A DNA stretch of 64,000 bases from an uncultured Verrucomicrobiota bacterium (GTDB lineage Bacteria > Verrucomicrobiota > Verrucomicrobiia > Limisphaerales > UBA9464): assembly GCA_903910585.1 (NCBI GenBank), contig CAIWAH010000376.1:1-64000 (forward strand), given 5' to 3'. Position numbers and translations under genes: made by a program. Below are positions 16,685 to 26,131 of the stretch, one piece after another. Position 1 is the stretch's first letter. Every line of letters begins with the position of its first letter. Under the pieces are notes generated by a model, which was not told where the DNA came from, ran no database searches, and worked only from the letters and a program-made list of their open reading frames with translations.

Positions 16685-18202
16685 ATGTCTCCGCTCACCT
16701 CGCTGCTCCTGACCCCGTTTCTCGGCGCCCTGCTAATTGCGATTGTGCCGGGCAACTACCGGGTCGTGCATCGCGCCCTCGCGCTGTTCACCGGACTGCT
16801 GATGCTGCTCCAGGCGCTCGTCATCTTCGCCGGGTTCCAAGGCGGCGGGACCGGACTGCAGTTTGAGCAATTCGCGGAATGGATCCCCTCGGTCGGGCTC
16901 AATTACCACGTCGGCGTGGACGGGCTGAATGTCGGCTTGGTCCTCATGGCGGCGATCGTCTCGTTCGCGGCCATCTGCGCCGCTTGGGAGGTCGAACGGC
17001 AGGTGAAGCTGTTTTATCTGCTGCTGCTCTTGACCACCGGCGGCGCCATCGGGGCGTTCATCTCGCTCGACCTGTTCTTCCTCTACTTCTTCAATGAACT
17101 CGCGCTGGTGCCCACCTTCCTGATGATCGGCATTTGGGGCCGCGGCGAGCAGCGGAACTACGCGACCTTCCAGATCACGCTCTACCTGACGCTCGGCGCG
17201 CTGGTCGCGCTGACCGGCCTCATCGCGCTCTACGTGACCTCCGGCGTGAACACCCTGGATGTCGTAGCACTCAAGGCCGTTCTGGCCGAGAAGCCGCTCG
17301 CGGAATCGGCGCAGAAGCTGATTTTCCCGCTCCTGCTGCTCGGCTTCGGGACGTTGGTCGGCCTCTGGCCGTTCCATTCGTGGGCGGCACCGGGATATGC
17401 CGCCGCTCCGACGCCGACTGCCATGATGCACGCGGGCGTGCTCAAGAAAGTCGGCCTGTATGTGCTGATCCGGGTCGCGTGGCCGTTCATGCCGGTCGGC
17501 GTGCAGGAATGGCTGCCCGCGCTGGCGCTGCTCTGCCTCGGCAACATCCTTTACTGCGGCTGGGTGGCCATGCGGCAGCGCGACTTGGCCCTGCTGCTGG
17601 GCAATTCCAGCCTGGCCCACATGGGTTTCTGTTTCCTGGGACTGGCCAGTCTGAGCGTCGTGGGCATCACCGGCGTGGTGCTGATCATGGCGGCGCACGG
17701 CCTGTTGGCCGCCCTGAGCTTCGCGCTGAACGGCTACCTGCACACCCGCTGTGGCACGACCGACATGGACAAGCTCGGCGGACTGCTCCGGCAAATGCCG
17801 TTCATCGGCACCGCGATCGTGATGGCGTTCATGGCCGGGTGCGGCTTGCCCGGCTTCGCCAATTTTCCGGGCGAACTCAGCGTGATGTTCGGCGCCTGGA
17901 AGACGCTGCCTTGGTTCGTGGTTGCCGCAGCCTGGGGCGGACTGGTGATCGGCGGCGTTTACATGCTGCGGGCCATCCGGGCGGTCGTTCACGGGCCGGC
18001 GAAGGCTGACTTCAACCATGTGGGTGATGCCAACTACTGGCGGCGTCTGCCGTTCCTGGTCCTGCTGGCGGCGCTCATCTGGTTTGGCATCCGGCCGGAT
18101 TCGCTTGCCACCTCCATCCAGCCGGTCGTCGCCGAGATTGTGAAGTCGGCGGCTCCCACCCAACCGACGCCGGCGCCCGCTGCGGTGGCCGCCACCCACT
18201 GA
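16685..18202 (+). CDS. nuoM: NADH-quinone oxidoreductase subunit M
   Basis: A 505-residue antiporter-like subunit with about 14 membrane helices. Typical segments are NYHVGVDGLNVGLVLM, FISLDLFFLYFFNELALVPT with the conserved Glu, LLLLGFGTLVGLWPFHSWAA, APTPTAMMHAGVLKKVGLY, and FMAGCGLPGFANFPGELSVM near the C-terminus. Family 'P.HTWLPDAH'-type residues are replaced by PFHSWAAPGYAAAPT, a common NuoM variant. It lies six bases after nuoL and twelve before nuoN. Confidence 0.96.
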   Translation: MSPLTSLLLTPFLGALLIAIVPGNYRVVHRALALFTGLLMLLQALVIFAGFQGGGTGLQFEQFAEWIPSVGLNYHVGVDGLNVGLVLMAAIVSFAAICAAWEVERQVKLFYLLLLLTTGGAIGAFISLDLFFLYFFNELALVPTFLMIGIWGRGEQRNYATFQITLYLTLGALVALTGLIALYVTSGVNTLDVVALKAVLAEKPLAESAQKLIFPLLLLGFGTLVGLWPFHSWAAPGYAAAPTPTAMMHAGVLKKVGLYVLIRVAWPFMPVGVQEWLPALALLCLGNILYCGWVAMRQRDLALLLGNSSLAHMGFCFLGLASLSVVGITGVVLIMAAHGLLAALSFALNGYLHTRCGTTDMDKLGGLLRQMPFIGTAIVMAFMAGCGLPGFANFPGELSVMFGAWKTLPWFVVAAAWGGLVIGGVYMLRAIRAVVHGPAKADFNHVGDANYWRRLPFLVLLAALIWFGIRPDSLATSIQPVVAEIVKSAAPTQPTPAPAAVAATH

Positions 18203-18214
18203 CCCCTTTCGCCG

Positions 18215-19688
18215 ATGAACTACTCGCTTCTGACCATCGAGATTCTGGTGACGCTGCTGGGCCTGGGCGTCCTGCTGGCTGACCTGTGGGTGCCGGCCTC
18301 GTTGCGGCGTCTGATTGGCTACGGCGCTGCCACAATGGCGGGAATCATCCTGACCTACGCCATCGGCGGGGCTGCCCCGGAAGATGGCACGGCGTTCGGC
18401 GGCATGTTCGTTGTGGACGCCATGTCCAACCTCTTCAAGGGCCTGTTCCTGCTGGCGGCGGTCGTCGTGCTGCTGCTTTCCCTCGACTGGTCGGAAAAGC
18501 TGGTCGGTTATGCTGAATACTGTGCCCTGACCCTGTTCGCCCTCGTCGGAATGCTGTTCGCGGCCTCGGCCAACGACTTCATCCTGATGTTCGTCGCGCT
18601 CGAGTTGATCACGATCACATTCTACATCCTGGTCAGCTTTCAGCGGAACAAGGCCGGCTCCATTGAGGCTGGCGTGAAGTATCTGATCCTCGGGGCGGTT
18701 GCCTCGGGCTTTATGGTCTTTGGCGCCGCGCTGATTTTCGGGGCTGCGAACACGACCAACTTCTTCTTGATCGCCGCGAAGCAGATGGAACTGGCGAAGT
18801 CGCCGCTGTTCCTGACCGGACTGCTGCTCACGGTGGTCGGCCTTGGCTTCAAGATCGCCGCGTTCCCGTTCCAGATGTGGGCGCCGGACGTTTATCAGGG
18901 TGCACCGGCGCCGACCGTGGCGTTTCTGGCCACCGGCTCGAAGGCGGCCGGATTCGTCCTGTTGCTTCGCATCGCCTTCGGCGTCGTGCCGGAACTTACC
19001 GCGCAGTGGAGCAAGCTGTTCTTGGGCTTCGGGGGTGGTGACGATCCTCTACGGCAGCCTGTGCGCCATCCCGCAGCGCAGCGTGAAGCGCATCATGGGT
19101 TACAGCTCGATTGCCAACGCGGGCTATCTCCTGCTCGGCATCGCGGCGGCGAGCCTGAACGGTTCCGCTGCCGTGATGACCTACCTCGGCGGTTATGTCT
19201 TCACCGTGCTGACGGCCTTCGCCGCGATCAGCGTGGTGGCGGCTCACACCGACAGCGATGACATCAGTGCGTTTGCCGGGCTCGGTCAGCGCTCGGCGTG
19301 GCTGGCGACGGCACTGACGGTGGGCATGGTCAGCCTCGCAGGTATTCCGCCGCTCGCCGGCTTTTTCGCCAAGTTCTACCTTTTGCGTTCTGTCGCGGAA
19401 CACGTCGCGTCCGACCGCGCCTATCTGGTCGCACTGTTGATTGCCTGCGCCGGCGTGGTCATCTCGCTTTATTACTATTTTGGCGTGCTGCGGTCCGCGT
19501 TCTTCCCCCGCCAAGCCGTTGACCTTTCCCGCATTACGGTCAGCGGAACGACCAAAGTCGCCATCATGCTGGCGATCGCCGGCACCGTGTATCTCGGCTT
19601 GGAACCCGAGCCGTTGGTGAAGAGTGCGAAACAGGCCGCGGCCGGTCTCACGACGTTGCCCGAAGCTGCGCAGACCGCGGCCAAGTAA
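18215..19688 (+). CDS. nuoN: NADH-quinone oxidoreductase subunit N, interrupted by a one-base frameshift
   Basis: The first frame starts at 18215 (MNYSLLTIEILVTLLGLGV) and carries normal NuoN blocks up to about 19030 (APTVAFLATGSKAAGFVLLL, then LFLGFG). The remainder, VVTILYGSLCAIPQRSVKRI to the end at 19688, is in the +1 frame and contains the conserved VKRIMGYSSIANAGY and SLAGIPPLAGFFAKFYLL. The switch falls at the five-G run 19031-19035. Removing one G restores a 490-residue protein of normal NuoN length with no other damage. A sequencing or assembly indel is the likeliest cause. A real mutation or programmed slippage cannot be excluded. Confidence 0.9.
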
Positions 19689-19759
19689 GCTGAGAGCATC
19701 GGTGGCGCTGTCCAGTTGTGTGCTGGCCGCCAAAGCCGGCTACTTGGGCTGACACTCCC

Positions 19760-20440
19760 TCAGTAAGAGTCATTGCCGGCCGAAGCCCCTTTGACAAGGG
19801 CTACGCCGGCGCTGGTGCCGAGACGGTTCGCGCCGGCTTCGATCATCGCGAGGGCGGTCGCGGTGTCCCGGATCCCGCCGGCCGCCTTTACGCCGAATTT
19901 CGGGCCCACCAGTTCCCGCATCAGTTTCACGTCGGCGATGGTGGCACCCCCGCTGCTGAAACCGGTGCTGGTCTTCACAAACTTCGCCTCCGCCTCCACG
20001 GCCAGCGCAATTGCGCGGCGCTTTTGGTCTTCGGTCAGCAGGCAGCATTCGAGAATCACCTTCACCGGGGCGCCTTGGCCTGCCTCGACGACGTCGCGGA
20101 TTTCACGGAACACGTAGCGGTCGTCACCGTCCTTCAGGCGGCCGACGTTGAGCACGAGGTCAATTTCCTGGGCGCCGAGATCGATGACGTTCTCGGTTTC
20201 GTAACGCTTGGCGTCGGCATCCATCGCGCCCAATGGAAACCCGACCACGGCGGCCACCTTAACGTCGCTACCTTCCAGCAGGTGGGCGGCCTGGACAACG
20301 CGGGAGCCGTTCACGCACACGCTCGCAAACTGGTGGGCGCGCGCCTCCGCGCACAGCGTGGCGATGTCCGCGGCGGTGACGTCGGCCTTGAGAACGGTGT
20401 GGTCGATGTAGCGGGCCAGTTCTGCGGCGGTCAGTTGCAT
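19760..20440 (-). CDS. deoC: Deoxyribose-phosphate aldolase
   Basis: A 226-residue TIM-barrel class I aldolase that cleaves 2-deoxyribose-5-phosphate to glyceraldehyde-3-phosphate and acetaldehyde in deoxynucleoside catabolism. Markers are YIDHTVLKADVT at the N-terminus, VCVNGSRV, VVGFPLGAM, EIDLVLNVGRLKDGDDRYV, KVILECCLLT, the Schiff-base lysine in FVKTSTGFSSGGAT, and the second lysine in GVKAAGGIRD. Start is the ATG giving MQLTAAELARYIDHT. The gene is convergent with nuoN, with a 71-base spacer, and 46 bases downstream of a prepilin-like gene on the same strand. No other deo genes are nearby. Confidence 0.96.
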   Translation of the reverse strand: MQLTAAELARYIDHTVLKADVTAADIATLCAEARAHQFASVCVNGSRVVQAAHLLEGSDVKVAAVVGFPLGAMDADAKRYETENVIDLGAQEIDLVLNVGRLKDGDDRYVFREIRDVVEAGQGAPVKVILECCLLTEDQKRRAIALAVEAEAKFVKTSTGFSSGGATIADVKLMRELVGPKFGVKAAGGIRDTATALAMIEAGANRLGTSAGVALVKGASAGNDSY

Positions 20441-20486
20441 GGCGGCAGGATGCGCCGGAGCGCCGGGCGGGGAAAGTGGGAAGGCG

Positions 20487-21272
20487 CTACTCCGCCGTGT
20501 CCGCCGTCTCCAGCACCCGGAGAATCTTGTCGAACGCCTGCCGGACTTCGCTGAAATCCCGGACGTCCACCGTGAACCGTTCGCTGCGGTTGGCGCGGGA
20601 CACGGCGTGCCCATCGGCGAAGAGAAGATTCGCGGTCCGGCGCCGGTGGTGGGTCTGGGTCCGGACGTTGAATGACTCCAATCCGGGCGGGGCGAGGAAC
20701 TGCGTGTCGAGCACCAGCGCCCGCACCGCGTGACCCAGCCGGTTGGTGCCCAGATCGTCCAAGCGGAGGTTTCGTGGCATCTCGGCAACCGTTGAATTGT
20801 CGAAGAGTTCGGTGTTGCCCGCGTGACGGTAATAATAGCTGCCGCGGGACTGATGCGTGCCCACGCGGGCGAGTTCCACCCCGGCATCCAGCGGTTGGTC
20901 GGCTCCGGGACAGAACAGCACCCGTGGCTGTGAGGCCAGATGCTGGGGCAGCAACAGGCCCAAGCCGACGACCGCGCCGCCCTGCAGCGACAGCAGGCTC
21001 GTGGGCGATCCCGTCGAGGGATAGAAGCTGGCCGGGCTGGTGAAGGGCGGGGCCTTGGGGCCGTAGGGAATCCTTCCGTCGAAGTCCGCCGCGTAGGAGT
21101 GGATGGCGAGCCCGATCTGGCGCAAATTCGAAAGGCACGCCGTGCGTTTGGCGGCCTGATGTGCGGAGGTCATCGCGGGCAGCAGCAACGCCGCGAGCGT
21201 CGCGATGATCGCGATCACGACGAGCAGTTCCACCAGGGTAAACGCCCGCCCGCGCTGGCCGCGCCGGTTCAT
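20487..21272 (-). CDS. Prepilin-type N-terminal methylation domain protein (DUF1559-like)
   Basis: About 261 residues. The N-terminus has a short basic leader ([10 protein letters not shown]) followed by [20 protein letters not shown], the type IV pilin/pseudopilin hydrophobic helix with Glu5. Residue -1 is Ala rather than Gly. The rest is a globular exported domain with [28 protein letters not shown], and near the end [14 protein letters not shown], the 'FADGH' element of the abundant PVC pseudopilin-like families. These families are numerous in Verrucomicrobia and probably secreted or surface-attached; their function is unknown. An upstream in-frame ATG at 21308 is possible. It ends 46 bases before deoC. 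Confidence 0.85.
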   Translation of the reverse strand: MNRRGQRGRAFTLVELLVVIAIIATLAALLLPAMTSAHQAAKRTACLSNLRQIGLAIHSYAADFDGRIPYGPKAPPFTSPASFYPSTGSPTSLLSLQGGAVVGLGLLLPQHLASQPRVLFCPGADQPLDAGVELARVGTHQSRGSYYYRHAGNTELFDNSTVAEMPRNLRLDDLGTNRLGHAVRALVLDTQFLAPPGLESFNVRTQTHHRRRTANLLFADGHAVSRANRSERFTVDVRDFSEVRQAFDKILRVLETADTAE

Positions 21273-21326
21273 GGAATGGGAATCTTCCAGCTGCGGTCGT
21301 CCAGACAAGCGGGATTCTCCGGATGG

Positions 21327-22247
21327 TCAGGGCGAATCGGGCGCCGTGACGACCCGGAAAAACGCGCCGGTGTCGGACCAGGGCACAGTGACGCCGAGCT
21401 CTGCGCCAGTTCCTTCCACTGCAGTCCCGGTCGCCGACCAGGCAGCAAAATCCGCCGAGATCTCGACCTGGTAGCGGGTTCCTGCCTGCGAGGGCCAGGT
21501 CAGGCGAAGTCCGGATTCGGTGGCCATGGCATGGGTGGCAAACGGGGTTTCTCCGAGCGCCGTCAGGCGCACCCGGTCGAGATCCCAGTAGCCCCCTTGA
21601 AGTTCTTGGCTGACGGTCGAAAGAAAACGAATCCCGAGCGGGCGGCCGGCCCACGGATCGCCGGGCTGCACGACCGGAGTTCTCAGGCTGAGTTCAGTGA
21701 ATTCGGTCCGGTTCGGAAACTGTTCCTTGGTGAAGACGATTTCCCGGCGAGCGACCGTGAGGGGCTGGTTGCTTTCGTCGAGGGCGTAGAGCGCGGCCTC
21801 GATGGTGACGCCCTCCAGCATGTTGGCCCCACCGCCGACGACGCCAAATGTCAGCTCATAGGCGCGGCCGATTTCAAAGCGGGCGTTGAACGAGTGGGAC
21901 GGTTCGGCATCATTCCAGTCCAGCGAACTGTAGTCCTGAAAGATTCCGACCTCCGGAACAGCGAACAGGTAGAACGCCTGCTCGCCGTCGCAGTTGACGA
22001 GGTGGTCGTTGGCTCCGGCAGGCGGGTTGCGAAACACGCCGGTCAACTGGTCCCACTCATACCCGCCCCCTTCCTGATACCAGGCGGGTTTGGGTGTTTC
22101 CTGCCACTGCTCGACCCGGGTATTGACGAAGAAGGTTGCCGGCAGCTCGAACGATCCGTTGGGCACCGTCACCGGTTCCGCGGCCCCCTGACTGGCCACG
22201 AACAGGGCGAACGTGGCCAGAACAGCCCAATTGGTAACGCGGACCAT
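21327..22247 (-). CDS. Secreted protein, paralogue of the upstream PEP-CTERM-like protein
   Basis: A 306-residue exported protein with a signal peptide (VTNWAVLATFALFVASQGAA). The mature part starts with PNGSFELP and continues through blocks such as WQETPKPAWY, LFAVPEVGIFQD and WAGRPLGIRFLS. These align by eye with NPSFELP, WQQSPQPDWF, FFAVPQVAISQV and AVGKNIGIQLAV of the neighbour at 22280-23023. Instead of a PEP-CTERM tail it ends in a short beta-rich module (GLRLTWPSQAGTRYQVEIS, then DTGAFFRVV) seen in many verrucomicrobial exported proteins. The pair looks like a tandem duplication with exchanged C-termini. Function unknown. Confidence 0.75.
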   Translation of the reverse strand: MVRVTNWAVLATFALFVASQGAAEPVTVPNGSFELPATFFVNTRVEQWQETPKPAWYQEGGGYEWDQLTGVFRNPPAGANDHLVNCDGEQAFYLFAVPEVGIFQDYSSLDWNDAEPSHSFNARFEIGRAYELTFGVVGGGANMLEGVTIEAALYALDESNQPLTVARREIVFTKEQFPNRTEFTELSLRTPVVQPGDPWAGRPLGIRFLSTVSQELQGGYWDLDRVRLTALGETPFATHAMATESGLRLTWPSQAGTRYQVEISADFAAWSATGTAVEGTGAELGVTVPWSDTGAFFRVVTAPDSP

Positions 22248-22279
22248 GGCCCATTTCCGATTTGAGCACCGGCCGATCG

Positions 22280-23023
22280 TTACGACTGACGACGGCAGCG
22301 CCGCCAGATGGCGCATCCCAGCAGTCCGGCGCCGGCCACCAAGGCGTAATCCTCGGGCTCCGGAACCGCGGCAAGACGGACGTTGTCGGCCTCCCAGTAG
22401 GCTATGCCGGCCACGCCGTTCTGCGACGTGACGGCTAACTGGATGCCGATGTTCTTGCCGACCGCGGGATCGCCCGCGGACAACGCGGGGACTTGGACGG
22501 TGATCTCGCTCAGTGCCGTGGCGGTGGCGTAGTCGGCGGTGGCGGTGACCGGGGTTGATGCGACGGTTACCGGGTTGGCGCCGTCGAGATAGAAGAGTCC
22601 CACCAGGAACGTGCTGCCGGCGGTCAAGGCGCCGCCGCCGCGCAGCCCCACGGTCAACGTGTAGGCGACGTCGGCGCTGAAGGTGGAGCCCAGCACCTGT
22701 GAGATGGCGACCTGCGGGACCGCGAAGAAGTAAGCCACCTGATTGCCGTCCGCATTTGTGATGTGCCGCGAATCGCCTTCCGGAGCGTTGGGGAAAATCC
22801 CCGACAGGCTGTCCCACGAGACACCGAAGGAATCCGGATCAAACCAATCGGGCTGAGGGGACTGCTGCCAGATGTCGATCGCCGTGCTCACCCCTGTCGG
22901 ACTGAACGGTCCCGCCGGGAGTTCGAAGGAGGGGTTGGCGACCTCCAGCGCGCTGGCCGGAAGCGTCAGGGCGAACAGGCCGGCGGCGAGCACGGATTGC
23001 ACGAGGGAGTCAGGTAGTGTCAT
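22280..23023 (-). CDS. Secreted PEP-CTERM-like protein
   Basis: About 247 residues. A signal peptide (LVQSVLAAGLFALTLPASA) leads into NPSFELPAGPFSPTG, a jelly-roll-like beta-rich region, and a C-terminal sorting-type tail. The tail is VPEPEDYALVAGAGLLG, then a basic RRCRR end, a degenerate PEP-CTERM (Pro-Glu-Pro, hydrophobic helix, Arg cluster). In this class the tail is cleaved by an exosortase/archaeosortase-type enzyme; none is in the window. The start chosen (MTLPDSLVQS) places the signal directly at the N-terminus. An earlier ATG at 23080 would add 19 residues. It lies 32 bases upstream of its paralogue, probably one transcript. Confidence 0.78.
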   Translation of the reverse strand: MTLPDSLVQSVLAAGLFALTLPASALEVANPSFELPAGPFSPTGVSTAIDIWQQSPQPDWFDPDSFGVSWDSLSGIFPNAPEGDSRHITNADGNQVAYFFAVPQVAISQVLGSTFSADVAYTLTVGLRGGGALTAGSTFLVGLFYLDGANPVTVASTPVTATADYATATALSEITVQVPALSAGDPAVGKNIGIQLAVTSQNGVAGIAYWEADNVRLAAVPEPEDYALVAGAGLLGCAIWRRCRRQS

Positions 23024-23124
23024 GCGCGGGAATGAAGTCGATTTTGCGGCCGCGGCAAATGGATGCCCCAAGAATTTCACTCAGGACCGATCCTTCATGA
23101 CCGGGGCACTTCTCTCCGGACGGG

Positions 23125-23156
23125 AAAACAAAAAGGCGCCCGTGAACGGGCGCCTT
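23125..23156 (-). terminator. Rho-independent terminator after rpmB
   Basis: A perfect 10-bp stem AAGGCGCCCG (23133-23142) / CGGGCGCCTT (23147-23156) with a TGAA loop. On the minus strand the stem is followed by TTTTTGTTTT (complement of 23125-23134). It sits 24 bases past the rpmB stop and separates rpmB from the secreted-protein pair. Confidence 0.9.
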
Positions 23157-23179
23157 CTTGGCTGAAACTGACCGGCGGG

Positions 23180-23461
23180 TTACGCGGCAGCGGCCTTTTT
23201 GGCGGCCAAATAGGCCTTCTGGCGGCCGCGGGGAGCCTTGGTCACAAGCCCCTTCTTGATCACGCTGGCGGCCACCCGCATGGTCTTGACCGTGCCGTCG
23301 GGCAGGAGCACCCGCACGCGCTGGAGGTTGGGATAGAACCAGCGCTTGGTCTTGGCGGTCACGTGCGTGCCGATACCGCCCTGCTTCTTGGCTTTACCGG
23401 AACGCCAGATGTGACGGCCGCGCACGGGGCGCTTACCTGAGATCGGACAAATGCGGGACAT
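23180..23461 (-). CDS. rpmB: 50S ribosomal protein L28
   Basis: A 93-residue, strongly basic ribosomal protein. The N-terminal MSRICPISGKRPVRG, the KTKRWFYPNLQRVRV segment and the TMRVAASVIKKGLV block are the L28 signature. The C-terminus is extended by an Ala/Lys-rich tail. Only one cysteine is present (C5), so this is the C-minus form lacking the zinc-binding CxxC pairs found in some L28 copies. An AAGGCAG Shine-Dalgarno-like sequence precedes the ATG. A strong terminator follows. It appears to be a single-gene unit, divergent from the metallohydrolase gene. Confidence 0.96.
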   Translation of the reverse strand: MSRICPISGKRPVRGRHIWRSGKAKKQGGIGTHVTAKTKRWFYPNLQRVRVLLPDGTVKTMRVAASVIKKGLVTKAPRGRQKAYLAAKKAAAA

Positions 23462-23674
23462 ATGCTGCCTTACGTCTAAAAGGAGCGGCGTAAGTAACGG
23501 TCTTCCTGCGACCCTGCAAGCCCTTATTTCGGAGGCCACGGGCAGACCGGGCCTTTGGCGCCCCGATTGGCCGGCCAGATTCCTTCGGGAAGTGCCGGTG
23601 GCAGATGGCCGATTTCGGGGCTGGCACGGTGCCGGCACTTTGGCAGCCTCAGCAGCAACTCCCGGTTGCCACCC

Positions 23675-25921
23675 ATGAAGAGACTTTCCCTTGGCCTGCT
23701 TGCCCTCAGCGCGTTCCTGACATCCCTCGCGGCCGCCGATGGTCAGGTGCCGGAACTCCAGCCGCTGCGCGCCCAAATCAAGCGGGTAGTGGAGGCCCTG
23801 GATTACGTCGGAACACCATTGGCGGAGGCCCAGCGGGCGACGGTTGAGGCGGCCTTGACGGAGGACAATCCCGAGCTGGCGGTGGCAAAGCTCCACGCTG
23901 CGCTCGCTCCGCGAACCCTGTTCCGTGTGAACATCAACCCGGAGATGCGGGTGAAGGTGGCGACGGGTGAGGCGAAACCGGAGCTGGTGGAAGGCGGTTG
24001 GACGACCTTCCTCGTGCGGGTGGATAACGAGGCGGGCACGACCGCGGAGTTGCGTGCCACCAGCCCCCAGGCCCAGCGCGTCGCGAACTCGCCGGCCGAC
24101 CGGACCGCCGACCTCTGGCTGGACCTTGAGATCTTCAAGGGCCAACCGCTTCGGAAGGAGCTGGGCGGCCTCAGCCTCGAATACCGGCTCATCCAGCTCT
24201 ATTCCCGCGATGCCGGAAAACGGGAGGCGAAGATTTCCTTCAACGTGGGCCAGGGCACGCAGGATCTCGGATTCCGCAGCGAAGCCGACGTGCTGTTCAC
24301 CTGTGCGCCGGCGCACGAGGTCAAGCTGCGCATCCTCGACGAGGCGGGCCAGCCCGTGACCGGCCAGTTGGTTGTCACCGATGCCCAGGGCCACGTTTTC
24401 CCCGCGATGTCCAAACGCCTTGCGCCGGATTTCTTCTTCCACCCGCAGGTTTACCGGGCCGATGGCGAATCCATGAAGCTTCCGGCCGGCAAATACTCGG
24501 TTCAGTTCGCGCGCGGGCCGGAGTCGCTCGTCGAGAAACGCGACGTAGAAGTGAAGCCCGGTGCCAACGAATGGCGCTTCCAAGTCCGGCGCTGGATTGA
24601 CCCGGCGAAGCTCGGCTGGATCTCCGGCGACCATCACATCCACGCGGCGGGTTGCGCCCACTACACCAGGCCCACCGAAGGCGTTCACGCGCCCGACATG
24701 ATGCGGCATGTCCTCGGCGAAGATCTGAAAGTCGGCGCGAACCTGACCTGGGGCCCGTGCTTTGATTACCAGAAACAGTTCTTCACCGGTGTGGACGACA
24801 AGGTGTCGAGGTGGCCCTGGATCCTCCGCTACGACGTCGAGGTGAGCGGCTTTGGGTCGCACCAATCCGGCCATCTTTGCCTGCTGCGGCTGCGTGAACA
24901 GATGTATCCCGGCGGCGATTCGATGCACCACTGGCCGAAGCTCTGCCTCAACACGCTGGCCTGGGGCAAAAAGCAGGGTGCCCTCGTCGGCCCGGCCCAC
25001 AGCGGCTGGGGGCTTGAGCTCAATTCCACCGAATTGCCCAATTTTACCGTGCCGCCGTTCAACGGCATCGGTGCCAACGAATACATCGTGGACGTGACCC
25101 ACGAGGTGCCGGGGCCGGACGGCAAGCTGGTGCCCGCAGTGGACTTTCTGTCGACCGTGGACACGCCGTTCCCGTGGGAGCTGAACATCTGGTATCAGAC
25201 GCTGAACGCCGGCTTCCGCACCCGCATCAGCGGTGAAACCGACTTTCCCTGCATCTACAGCGAACGGGTCGGCCTGGGCCGCAGCTACGTGAAGCTGCCG
25301 GCGAAATGGACCTACGAGGATTGGTGCGAAGGCATCCGCGTCGGCCGGAACTACGTCAGCGACGGCTTCAGCCACCTGCTCGACTTCAAGGCGGATTCCG
25401 CGGTGATGGGCGAAGCCGGCAGCGAACTGAAACTGCCGGCGGCGAAGACCGTGAACTTGAGCGTCCGTGTCGCCGCGCGGCTGGACGAGACCCCGCAGTC
25501 GAACATCAGGCAGCGCAAGTTCACCGAGCATCCCTACTGGCACCTGGAGCGCGCCCGGCTCGACGGCACCCGAACGGTTCCCGTGGAACTGCTACAAAAC
25601 GGGTTCGTGGTCGCGAAGACGAACTTGGTGGCCGACGGCAGTTTCCAGAATCTCACGTTTGCCCACGAGGTCACGCGGTCTAGCTGGTTCGCGGTGCGGA
25701 TTCTGCCGAGTTCGCACACCAACCCGATCTTCGTGGAAGTCGGCGGCAAACCGATCCGGGCGTTCCGTCGCAGTCTCGAATGGTGTCTGAAGAGCGTGGA
25801 CCAGTGCTGGCAGGAGAAGGAGCGCTTCCTCAAAGGCGAAGAGCTCGCCCAGGGCCGTGAAGCCTACGAACACGCCCGCGAGGTGTATCGGCGGCGTTTG
25901 GCAGAGTGCGAGTGGGATTGA
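23675..25921 (+). CDS. CehA/McbA-family metallohydrolase (exported)
   Basis: A 748-residue secreted protein. A signal peptide (LSLGLLALSAFLTSLAAA) is followed by about 300 residues of beta-rich, non-catalytic sequence. A PHP/CehA-type metal-dependent hydrolase domain then opens with GWISGDHHIHAAGC (about residues 318-331), giving the HxH metal-binding pair, and continues through FGSHQSGHLCLL, LVGPAHSGWGLEL and SGETDFPCIYSERVG. The family includes carbaryl hydrolase CehA, but PVC members are diverse and the substrate is unknown. The upstream 213 bases (23462-23674) hold no gene I can support. I start at MKRLSLG since earlier in-frame codons lack a signal peptide. Confidence 0.85.
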   Translation: MKRLSLGLLALSAFLTSLAAADGQVPELQPLRAQIKRVVEALDYVGTPLAEAQRATVEAALTEDNPELAVAKLHAALAPRTLFRVNINPEMRVKVATGEAKPELVEGGWTTFLVRVDNEAGTTAELRATSPQAQRVANSPADRTADLWLDLEIFKGQPLRKELGGLSLEYRLIQLYSRDAGKREAKISFNVGQGTQDLGFRSEADVLFTCAPAHEVKLRILDEAGQPVTGQLVVTDAQGHVFPAMSKRLAPDFFFHPQVYRADGESMKLPAGKYSVQFARGPESLVEKRDVEVKPGANEWRFQVRRWIDPAKLGWISGDHHIHAAGCAHYTRPTEGVHAPDMMRHVLGEDLKVGANLTWGPCFDYQKQFFTGVDDKVSRWPWILRYDVEVSGFGSHQSGHLCLLRLREQMYPGGDSMHHWPKLCLNTLAWGKKQGALVGPAHSGWGLELNSTELPNFTVPPFNGIGANEYIVDVTHEVPGPDGKLVPAVDFLSTVDTPFPWELNIWYQTLNAGFRTRISGETDFPCIYSERVGLGRSYVKLPAKWTYEDWCEGIRVGRNYVSDGFSHLLDFKADSAVMGEAGSELKLPAAKTVNLSVRVAARLDETPQSNIRQRKFTEHPYWHLERARLDGTRTVPVELLQNGFVVAKTNLVADGSFQNLTFAHEVTRSSWFAVRILPSSHTNPIFVEVGGKPIRAFRRSLEWCLKSVDQCWQEKERFLKGEELAQGREAYEHAREVYRRRLAECEWD

Positions 25922-26131
25922 GCTCATGCCTTGCGGCGGGTTTTTGAGCGGGGCGAAAGCGTGCGGAGTCTCGGAACCCTGCGGCATGCACCACGGGGCC
26001 GTCCGGTGGCGTCGGCCGTTCACGGAAGGGAAACTGCCCTGCCCGAAAACAGGGACGGCGCAGGCCGGGCTTGCCGGAGGCGCCGGAAAAACGCGAGCTT
26101 GGCCGGAAGCTGACATCGGGTCGGCCGACGC

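Noticed and set aside
18843-19688. The second nuoN frame as an independent gene starting at 18843
   Set aside because: Its first 60 residues are an Arg/Ser-rich out-of-frame reading of nuoN; only the part after 19035 is real NuoN sequence.
23462-23674. CTTACG...CGTAAG inverted repeat and possible Zur-type site upstream of rpmB
   Set aside because: Arms are only 6 bp with a 14-base gap and do not resemble a Zur box; the L28 protein lacks the zinc-binding CxxC pairs anyway.
25922-26131. Short overlapping frames between the metallohydrolase and the DUF5690 gene
   Set aside because: No conserved motif, no ribosome-binding site, and no agreement between frames; treated as spacer.
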